From positions 2,728,001 to 2,792,000 of the forward strand of contig NZ_CP012201.1 in assembly GCF_001191005.1 (NCBI RefSeq): a stretch of 64,000 nt of DNA, given 5' to 3'. This document shows positions 58,079 to 64,000 of the stretch, piece by piece. Below the pieces are notes generated by a model that was given only the letters and a program-made list of their open reading frames with translations, had not been told where the DNA came from and did not search any database. The stretch comes from Massilia sp. NR 4-1 (GTDB lineage: Bacteria > Pseudomonadota > Gammaproteobacteria > Burkholderiales > Burkholderiaceae_D). Made by a program: the position numbers and the translations under genes. Within the stretch, counting starts at the first letter, position 1. Each line of letters begins with the position of its first letter.

Positions 58079-59110
58079 ATGAAACATTTCCGCATTTCGA
58101 TTCTTTTCACCATCGTGCTGATGGCGCTGGCGGGCTGGTGGGGCTACAGCCATGGCGGCCTGGGCGGCATGGTCACGGCGCTGTGGATCACGGGCGTGCT
58201 GGGCGTGATGGAAGTCTCGCTCTCGTTTGACAACGCGGTGGTCAACGCCTCCGTGCTGCGCGACTGGAACGCGTTCTGGCAGAAACTGTTCCTGACGGTC
58301 GGCATCCTGGTGGCCGTGTTCGGCATGCGCCTGCTGTTCCCGCTGGCCATCGTCGCCGTGGCCACCGGCCTGGGCCTGGTGGAAGTGTGGAATATGGCCA
58401 CCACCACACCGCAGGAATACTCGCGCCACCTGATGGGCGTGCATGCCGAAGTGTCGGCCTTCGGCGGCGCCTTCCTGCTGCTGGTCTTCCTCAACTTCCT
58501 GTTCGACGCGGAAAAAGACACCCACTGGATCGTCTGGCTCGAGGAAAAAGCCGGCGCGCACGGCACGGAAAGCCTGGCCGTGCTGCTGGCCCTGCTGGCC
58601 GTCTTCGGCTGCACCGAGCTGGTGCCCGAAGCCAAGCGCTATAGCGTGCTGTATGCCGGCGTGGTCGGCATTGCCATTTATGTCGGGGTCGGCTGGCTCA
58701 GCGGCCTGCTGGAAGAGGAAGGCGGCGCCGACGTCGGCAAGGCCGTGCAGCGCGGCAGCCTCGGCGGCTTCCTCTACCTGGAAGTGCTGGACGCCTCCTT
58801 CAGCTTCGACGGCGTGATCGGCGCCTTCGCCATCACCAGCGACGTGGTGGTGATCATGCTCGGCCTGGCCATCGGCGCCATGTATGTGCGCTCGCTGACC
58901 GTGTACCTGGTGCACAAGGGCACGCTCGACGAATTCGTCTACCTGGAACACGGCGCCCACTATGCGATCGGCATCCTGGCCCTGATCATGCTCGCCAGCG
59001 TCAAATTCCACATCCCCGAATGGTTCACCGGCCTGTCCGGCGTGGCCTTCATCGCCGTCTCGCTCTGGTCCTCGGTGAAATACCGGCGGCTGGCGGCGGC
59101 CCAGGGCTGA
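58079..59110 (+). CDS. DUF475/TerC-like integral membrane protein
   Basis: 343 residues. Nine or so membrane segments; WITGVLGVMEVSLSFDNAVV and DASFSFDGVIGAFAITSDVV carry the paired acidic-Ser/Phe-Asp motifs (SFDNA, SFDGV) of the TerC superfamily, in which the Asp residues form a metal-binding site in the membrane. Members take part in metal (manganese) efflux or tellurite-related envelope processes. It is a single gene, 45 bases before the next small gene. Confidence 0.9.
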   Translation: MKHFRISILFTIVLMALAGWWGYSHGGLGGMVTALWITGVLGVMEVSLSFDNAVVNASVLRDWNAFWQKLFLTVGILVAVFGMRLLFPLAIVAVATGLGLVEVWNMATTTPQEYSRHLMGVHAEVSAFGGAFLLLVFLNFLFDAEKDTHWIVWLEEKAGAHGTESLAVLLALLAVFGCTELVPEAKRYSVLYAGVVGIAIYVGVGWLSGLLEEEGGADVGKAVQRGSLGGFLYLEVLDASFSFDGVIGAFAITSDVVVIMLGLAIGAMYVRSLTVYLVHKGTLDEFVYLEHGAHYAIGILALIMLASVKFHIPEWFTGLSGVAFIAVSLWSSVKYRRLAAAQG

Positions 59111-59154
59111 GAAGCAATGATAAGATCCCAATATTGCCACTACTTGCAGAAACT

Positions 59155-59523
59155 ATGACCCGTCCCTCCCGCCTCATCCTGGTCCTGCTGGGCCTGATCG
59201 TTGTTGCCGCCCTCGTGTTCTGGGCCTATGCGCTGATCACGCTGAACTACGCCTATTCCGAAGGCGAAAGAGCGGGCTATCTGCAAAAATTCTCGAAACG
59301 GGGCTGGATCTGCAAGACCTGGGAAGGCGAAATCCTGCTCACTTCGATGCCCGGCGCCATCCCTGAGAAATTCGAATTCAGCGTGCGCGACGACGACGTC
59401 GCGCGCCAGCTGATGGCCGCCACCGGCAAGCGCGTCCTGCTCTCCTACGAGCAGCACAAAGGCGTCCCCACCTCCTGCTTCGGCGAAACCGAATACTTCG
59501 TCGAACGCCTCCAAGTGCAATAA
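59155..59523 (+). CDS. Small single-pass membrane protein
   Basis: 122 residues from ATG 59155. One N-terminal membrane helix (LILVLLGLIVVAALVFWAYA), then a soluble periplasmic part: YAYSEGERAGYLQKFSKRGW, ICKTWEGEILLTSMPG, and EYFVERLQVQ at the end. The YSEGERAGYLQKFSKRGWICKTWEGE segment is a recurring pattern of a small conserved family in Gram-negatives, with two cysteines possibly forming a disulfide. Function unknown. It ends beside a strong palindromic terminator. Confidence 0.75.
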   Translation: MTRPSRLILVLLGLIVVAALVFWAYALITLNYAYSEGERAGYLQKFSKRGWICKTWEGEILLTSMPGAIPEKFEFSVRDDDVARQLMAATGKRVLLSYEQHKGVPTSCFGETEYFVERLQVQ

Positions 59524-59525
59524 AA

Positions 59526-59549
59526 AAACCGCGGCATCGGCCGCGGTTT
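59526..59549. terminator. Bidirectional terminator
   Basis: AAACCGCGGC-ATCG-GCCGCGGTTT, 10-bp arms; the A tract at 59522-59528 becomes a T run on the minus strand. It closes the small membrane protein gene (3 bases after its stop) and blocks leftward transcription from the coiled-coil gene. Confidence 0.85.
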
Positions 59550-59563
59550 GATCCCCCTCAACA

Positions 59564-59672
59564 AATGTCCGCCCTGGTGCCAGGCACCGGAGGTGGACAT
59601 TCTTTGATCTAAATCAGCAAATGTCTAACCCTGGTGTCAGGCGGGGCCGCCGAGGCACCAGGGTTGGACATT
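59564..59672. repeat. Tandem REP-like palindromes
   Basis: Two units, 59564-59601 and 59620-59672. Each opens with AATGTCY and closes with GGACATT and has an inner CCCTGGTG...CACC-type stem, with both spaced by a TTTGAT-containing linker. Unit 1 inner arms are CCTGGTGCC and GGCACCGG; unit 2 has AACCCTGGTG and CACCAGGGTT with a longer loop. This is the shape of a repetitive extragenic palindrome family. They sit between a terminator and the end of the coiled-coil gene. Confidence 0.75.
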
Positions 59673-59692
59673 GTTTGATATAGCGCAAAGGG

Positions 59693-62032
59693 CTAGCGGC
59701 CGCGCCAGACGGAGCCGGCGGTTTCCTTGAGGCGGCCGATGACGTCGCGCGCCAGGGTTTCGCTTTGCTCGCGCTCGGCTTGGGCACGGGCCGCGGCTTC
59801 GCTGGCGTCGACCACGCTGGCTTCGGTAACTTTCAGCACGCCCTCTTCGGCCTCCACTTTCGCTTGCAGGGCTTGCAGGGCGCTGTGGGCGGCTTGCTGG
59901 CGGCGGGTTTCCAATTCCAGCAATTGGCGCTTGGCGGCCGTCATGGCCTTGGTGGTGTCGGCCAGCTTGCGCTGCATGGCGGCGTGGGCTTGGGCGGTTT
60001 CCAGCAGGGCTTGCTGTTCGGCGGCTTTTTCCTGGGCGGCCTGGCTGGCGGCGTGTTCGGCTTGCTCACGCTCGCGGGCAGCCTCGGCGGCGGCCTGTTC
60101 GGCCTGGGCGCGCGCTGCGGCGGCGATGGCGGCACCGCGTTCGGCTTCAAGGCGACCTGCGATGGCTTGACCGGCCAGGACTTCGGCAGCGTTGGCGGTG
60201 TGCTGCTGCGCCAGCTTCTGCTCGATCACGGCCAGCGATTGGCGCTCGGTGGCGATGAATTCCTGTTCGGCTTGCAACAGCGCGGCGGCGGCGGCGGCTT
60301 TTTCCTGTTCGGCGCGGCAGCGTTCCTTGTGCACTTCGCCCAGCTCGACCGCCAGACGGGCTTGGGCGGAAACGGCCTGGGCCGCCGCTTCCTTCTGCGC
60401 CGCTTCGACGTCGGTCTGTTCGGCCATCAGGCGCAGCGAGGCCGCTTCCGCTTCGGCCGCCAATTGCAGGCGCTGCTCGGCGGCGCGCTGCAGGCGCAGG
60501 GCTTCGGCCTGCTCGGCCTCGGCGGCGGCGCGCGCAGCGGCGGCGGCCGTGCCGCGCTCCTCCTCGGCCAGACGCGTTTTCAGCGCGGCGATGGCCTGCT
60601 GTTCGGCGGCGGCGCGTTCCTGCTCGGCTTGCACCAGGGCGGCGGCCTGGCCGGCGCGATCGCGCGCCAGGGCGTCGGCGTGCTGGGCAACGTCGACTTG
60701 TTCATTGAGGGCGGCCAGTTCGGCGGCCTCGGCGGCGTTGCGCGAGGCGGCCAGCTCGGCGGCGGCGCGCGCCAGAGCGGCGCGTTCATTGGCCTGCTGG
60801 GTGGCGCGCTGCTGCTCTTCGCTGTCGGCGCGTGCCGCTTCGGCGGCGGCCTGCTCGGCCAGCTGGCGCAGCTTGGCCTGCTCCAGGGCTTCGGCCTCGG
60901 CTTCGACCTTGGCATGGACTTCGAATTCGGCCTGCTGCTCGGCTTCGACGCGCGCCAGGGAGACCGCCGTCAGCTGGCGGTCGGCCTCGATGCGCGCCTC
61001 GGTGGCGGCGATGATGCGGGCGTCGGCATCGCGCCGGGCGGCGGCACTGGCAACGGCCATGGCTTCCATGCGTTCGCGGTGCTGGGCGGCGTCGCGGATT
61101 TCCTTTTCGGTTTGCAGGCGCAGATGCAGGGACATGGCGGCGCTGCGGTCGGATTCGGCCTTGGCCAGGGCGATCGCTTCCCGCTCCTGCTCCAGGTGGG
61201 CCAGGGCGCGCGCCTCTTCGGCGGCGCGCACTTCGGCGGCGGCGCGCTTGAAGGTCGATTCCTGGGCGATCTGGTCGGCGCGTTCGCGCTGGCGCGTCGC
61301 TTCCAGCGCCTCGGCTTCCGCCTCGGCCAGCTGCTGCGCGGTCTGGCGCGCGGCATGGGCCTGGCGTTCGCGCTCGCGCGCCAGCGTGGCCATGCGCGCA
61401 TCGGCGCTGGCGATGCCCACCACTTCATCCTTGGCGGCCTGGACGGCGGCCATGCGTTCGGCGGCCTGCATGCGGGCCTGCTCGGTCTGCACCATCAATT
61501 CTTCGGCGGCGCGTGCCGCTTGCGCGGCCAGTTCGGCTTCGGCCGCGACCTGGTCGGCGGCGGCGCGGCGGCTGCCCTCCTCGGCCTTGGCGCGCTGCTC
61601 GGCGGCCAAGCGCACCTGGGTGTCGGCTTCGACGCGGGCGCGCAGTTCGGCGGTTTCCTGTTTCACGGCTTCCAGGCGGGCGACGCTGGCCTGGGCGGCG
61701 GCGCGCAGGCTTTCCAGGCGTTCGCGGTTGGCGCTGATCGCCTCTTCGGCGGCCTGGGCGTTCTGCAAGGCGACGGCGGCGGCGGCGGCGTCGATGGCGG
61801 CGCGGTCCTCGGCCAAGGCGCGGGCGCGGCTCTCGGCGTGGGCGCGGCTTTCGGCGGCGCAGGCGGCTTTCGCTTCCGCTTCGACGCGGGCGATGGCTTG
61901 CTGGATGGCCTTCATTTCCGCCTCGGCGCGGGCCGGACGGGCCTCGTCGTTGGCAGCGCTGGAACTTACCACATCATGCGGCTCGTCCACGTGGGGAGCG
62001 GCGTCGAAAGCTGGGGCCAGTTGTACTTGCAT
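59693..62032 (-). CDS. Giant Ala/Glu-rich coiled-coil protein
   Basis: 779 residues. From about residue 35 to 760 it is nearly continuous Ala, Glu, Gln, Arg and Lys in heptads (e.g. AAAEVRAAEEARALAHLEQE), predicting one very long coiled coil of roughly 100 nm; A exceeds a quarter of the residues by eye. Short entry (QLAPAFDAAPHVDEPHDVVS) and exit (SETLARDVIGRLKETAGSVW) are distinct. No signal peptide, membrane segment or enzyme motif. It may be a filament or spacer protein comparable in shape to bacterial coiled-coil cytoskeletal elements. Large overlapping ORFs on the other strand are artefacts of GCG-type codon bias. Confidence 0.82.
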   Translation of the reverse strand: MQVQLAPAFDAAPHVDEPHDVVSSSAANDEARPARAEAEMKAIQQAIARVEAEAKAACAAESRAHAESRARALAEDRAAIDAAAAAVALQNAQAAEEAISANRERLESLRAAAQASVARLEAVKQETAELRARVEADTQVRLAAEQRAKAEEGSRRAAADQVAAEAELAAQAARAAEELMVQTEQARMQAAERMAAVQAAKDEVVGIASADARMATLARERERQAHAARQTAQQLAEAEAEALEATRQRERADQIAQESTFKRAAAEVRAAEEARALAHLEQEREAIALAKAESDRSAAMSLHLRLQTEKEIRDAAQHRERMEAMAVASAAARRDADARIIAATEARIEADRQLTAVSLARVEAEQQAEFEVHAKVEAEAEALEQAKLRQLAEQAAAEAARADSEEQQRATQQANERAALARAAAELAASRNAAEAAELAALNEQVDVAQHADALARDRAGQAAALVQAEQERAAAEQQAIAALKTRLAEEERGTAAAAARAAAEAEQAEALRLQRAAEQRLQLAAEAEAASLRLMAEQTDVEAAQKEAAAQAVSAQARLAVELGEVHKERCRAEQEKAAAAAALLQAEQEFIATERQSLAVIEQKLAQQHTANAAEVLAGQAIAGRLEAERGAAIAAAARAQAEQAAAEAAREREQAEHAASQAAQEKAAEQQALLETAQAHAAMQRKLADTTKAMTAAKRQLLELETRRQQAAHSALQALQAKVEAEEGVLKVTEASVVDASEAAARAQAEREQSETLARDVIGRLKETAGSVWRGR

Positions 62033-62224
62033 GGGGTTCTCGCTTGATATGGGTATTCGGTTTTGCCATTATCAGAGAGAGAAGAGCCTTCTCAGACGCC
62101 AAGGAAAGGGGGATTTCCCCACCTATTCGACTTTTCGCCCGCCCACACCGGCCGCCGGTGCGGCGGCGGACAGCGACAGCGCGGATATCGCCCCGCCGGC
62201 GCGCCGTTCCGCTGCGCCCTCGGC

Positions 62225-63214
62225 TTAATTGACAGATTTATTGCCATCCAATACCTGGACTATGGCAGCTTGAAATTTCCCCGCTTCGTCGTGATGGATC
62301 TGATGCCCGGAATTTTCAAATAAGACCAGCCCCTTCTTCGGCGCCTGCAGTTTCGCAAAATATTCCTGCGTGATTCTTGTCGACGTCTGAATGTCGTTTT
62401 TTCCAACAAAGAAATATATTGGACAATCCACCTTCTTCAAAGTCTGTGGCAAATCAGTACTCATCACCTCATTCCATACAGGCGACCAGGTTTTGGACCA
62501 CTGAAGAAAACCGGCCCTAAAGCCATCGCTTGTCACATTTTTCCTGCCATCCTTATAAAAAAGCCACTTTCTCAGATAAAACAGGTCTTCGTCGGTTTTG
62601 AAAGGAATGTTCACACTGGCCAATTCCTTGCTGGCGAGGGCATTGTCTTGAAAGTGTGCTTTCAGAATTTCAAGCGACTCCTTTTCGCTTGCCAACTGGC
62701 TAACGACAGGATTGGAAGCAAAGTAAGCGTGCAGCAATTCCGGATGGTTTTTAACCATATGAAATCCCAAGACGTTGCCCCAGGAACTTCCCAACAAATA
62801 GATTTTCTGCTGGTTTAATCTTTTTCTGACAAACTCCACAACCTGAAGCGTATCCTCCTGCATCTGCCCAACCGATGGCTGGACTGGCGAAGGATTCAAT
62901 TTCAACGTTTTCCCGGCATCCCGTTGATCCCATTGAACAATCGTGAATTTATCCCTTAAAACACCCGTAAAGGAATCCGCATTGCCCATCATGGAACTCC
63001 CCGGTCCGCCAGACAAAAACAGCAGCACCGGCTTGCTTGCATCATTTGTTTTGATTTGCACGAACTGCTTGATCCCGCCGATGTCGGGCGTCAGCAGCTC
63101 ATCGATTTCAATGGAGAGATTTTTCGGCTCAGGCTCTTTGATACTTTGAGCTTTGCATCCGAAAAATGGCGTCATGACCGCAAACAACGCTACGAATAAG
63201 TGTTTTTTCATCAT
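62225..63214 (-). CDS. Alpha/beta hydrolase lipoprotein (proline iminopeptidase-like)
   Basis: 329 residues. Lipoprotein signal (HLFVALFAVMTPFFGCKAQS). The fold shows KPVLLFLSGGPGSSMMGNAD with the HGGPG-like oxyanion motif GGPG, TIVQWDQRDAGKT (the DQRG-type motif of iminopeptidases) and the nucleophile elbow YLLGSSWGNVLGFHMV (GxSxG), then VDCPIYFFVGKNDIQTSTRI (Asp) and ENSGHQIHHDE (His). Codon use is AT-richer than all neighbours and it lacks the alanine-rich style of the region, so recent transfer, perhaps from Bacteroidota, is likely. It would be a peptidase or esterase in the envelope. Confidence 0.85.
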   Translation of the reverse strand: MMKKHLFVALFAVMTPFFGCKAQSIKEPEPKNLSIEIDELLTPDIGGIKQFVQIKTNDASKPVLLFLSGGPGSSMMGNADSFTGVLRDKFTIVQWDQRDAGKTLKLNPSPVQPSVGQMQEDTLQVVEFVRKRLNQQKIYLLGSSWGNVLGFHMVKNHPELLHAYFASNPVVSQLASEKESLEILKAHFQDNALASKELASVNIPFKTDEDLFYLRKWLFYKDGRKNVTSDGFRAGFLQWSKTWSPVWNEVMSTDLPQTLKKVDCPIYFFVGKNDIQTSTRITQEYFAKLQAPKKGLVLFENSGHQIHHDEAGKFQAAIVQVLDGNKSVN

Positions 63215-63306
63215 AGGATTTAAAGTTGTGGATATCAGACCAAAACCGCGCTGTCCACTTTATCACCACTTGCGGCACGCCCCCTAGCAACATCGCCGGA
63301 CGCAAT

Positions 63307-64000
63307 TCACGCCCACGCCGGACGAAGCGGTGATTCCTGCATTTTGGCAATTTGCTCACGAAGCTCAAGAATACGGTCTTGCCAGTAGCGCACCGTGCCG
63401 AACCAGGGGAAGGCAACGGGGAAGGCGGGGTCCGGCCAACGGCGCGCAATCCAGGCGCTATAGTGAAGCAAACGCAAGGTACGCAATGCCTCGATCAGAT
63501 GCAGCTCCCGGTCATCGAACTCGCGGAAGGTCTCGTAACCACGCAGGAGTGCGGCGAGCTGCTTGCGCGCATCGGCCTCATCGCCCGATAGCAGCATCCA
63601 CAGGTCTTGTATGGCGGGACCCGAGCGGCTATCGTCAAAGTCGACAAAATGGGGGCCGTCGTCGGTCCACAAAACGTTCCCTGCATGGCAGTCGCCATGC
63701 AGTCGCAACAGCTGAACATCGCCCGCGCGTTGATACGCGCTACCGACCGCGTCCAGCGCCTGGTCTGCGACGCTGATCCAGGCGCTCCGCAATTCCTCCG
63801 GCAGCCAACTGCCGTCAACCAGGAATCGGCGCGACGCAACACCAAAACTTTGAATGTCGAGCGCCGGGCGCGCCTGGTAGACGCCGGCCGCGCCGACGGC
63901 ATGAATGCGGCCGAGGAAGCGCCCCATCCACTCAAGCGTACCCTCCCGGTCCAATTCCGGCGCCCGGCCGCCGCGTTTCATGAAGACGGCAAACCGGTGT
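63307..64000 (-). CDS. srkA: Stress response kinase A (SrkA/YihE/RdoA), partial
   Basis: The frame remains open upstream of ATG 63981 to the window edge (codons for HRFAVF precede it), so the N-terminal third is missing. The visible 231 codons show FAVFMKRGGRAPELD, LEWMGRFLGRIHAVGA, VQLLRLHGDCHAGNVLWTDD with the catalytic HGD, HFVDFDDSRSGPAIQDLWML with the metal-binding Asp, and WPDPAFPVAFPWFGTVRYWQ. These match SrkA, a Ser/Thr protein kinase with aminoglycoside-phosphotransferase fold that protects against stress-induced death, in E. coli linked to Cpx. Confidence 0.93.
   Translation of the reverse strand, partial: HRFAVFMKRGGRAPELDREGTLEWMGRFLGRIHAVGAAGVYQARPALDIQSFGVASRRFLVDGSWLPEELRSAWISVADQALDAVGSAYQRAGDVQLLRLHGDCHAGNVLWTDDGPHFVDFDDSRSGPAIQDLWMLLSGDEADARKQLAALLRGYETFREFDDRELHLIEALRTLRLLHYSAWIARRWPDPAFPVAFPWFGTVRYWQDRILELREQIAKMQESPLRPAWA

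Noticed and set aside
59564..59672. CRISPR-like repeat pair
   Set aside because: Only two units, palindromic with unequal inner parts and no spacers or cas genes; REP-like instead.
59765..62228. Plus-strand ORFs of 760 and 678 residues opposite the coiled-coil gene
   Set aside because: Extremely Gly- or Ser/Ala-rich products that mirror the GCG/GCC codons of the opposite gene; shadows of codon bias.

Overview
The window looks like the chromosome of a GC-rich betaproteobacterium, most likely Oxalobacteraceae (Massilia/Duganella/Janthinobacterium group). I infer this from protein style (DUF2970, YceI, CadC-like, FadL and TcyP homologues) and GC-rich codon use; no rRNA is present to prove it.

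Positions 1 to about 11.59 kb are the left (early) part of a Mu-like prophage lying in reverse orientation and cut by the window edge. Reading leftwards: repressor c (divergent), Ner, a CII/HTH-like protein, DDE transposase MuA, ATPase MuB, several small early proteins, DUF3164, DUF2786, GemA/gp16, Mor, holin, lytic transglycosylase, nested Rz/Rz1 spanins, a DksA/TraR zinc finger, and the start of a DUF1804 terminase-small-subunit-like gene. Inside the early operon two ~70-bp direct repeats each fold, on the transcribed strand, into a complete type II hammerhead ribozyme (core CUGAUGA, GAAA, cleavage after GUC). They flank a small cassette and sit directly upstream of ribosome binding sites. 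This is the most unusual item in the window. Repeated motifs near 11.49-11.59 kb are candidate transposase binding sites at the prophage end.

11.7-15 kb is accessory: a GmrSD-like DUF262/HNH protein, then a GH24-type lysozyme without signal peptide followed by a secreted partner (possible effector-immunity pair). 14.8-25 kb holds small regulator-target modules, several with clear operators: CadC-like regulator and YceI; TetR with two identical-format operators and a SnoaL-like protein; ArsR with two copies of one 20-bp palindrome and a quinone reductase; AraC, monooxygenase, LpqC-type esterase, serralysin-like metalloprotease, and a PHB-depolymerase-family esterase beside a ribbon-helix-helix regulator with a perfect palindromic promoter-operator.

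25-43 kb is mixed core: chemoreceptor, HerA-like ATPase, amino acid permease, tRNA-Lys(UUU), esterase, YigZ, diguanylate cyclase, GlpQ, oleate hydratase preceded by an FNR-type box, and the cystine transporter TcyP. 43.3-51.2 kb is a self-contained system: a consensus sigma-54 promoter, HlyD-type adaptor, ABC ATPase, two FtsX/MacB-like permeases, an NtrC-family regulator, its histidine kinase and a lipoprotein. 51.2-64 kb contains FadL, a two-gene RND efflux operon, PAP2-like and TerC-like membrane proteins, tandem REP-like palindromes, a 779-residue alanine-rich coiled-coil protein, a foreign-looking lower-GC alpha/beta hydrolase, and a partial srkA at the right edge.
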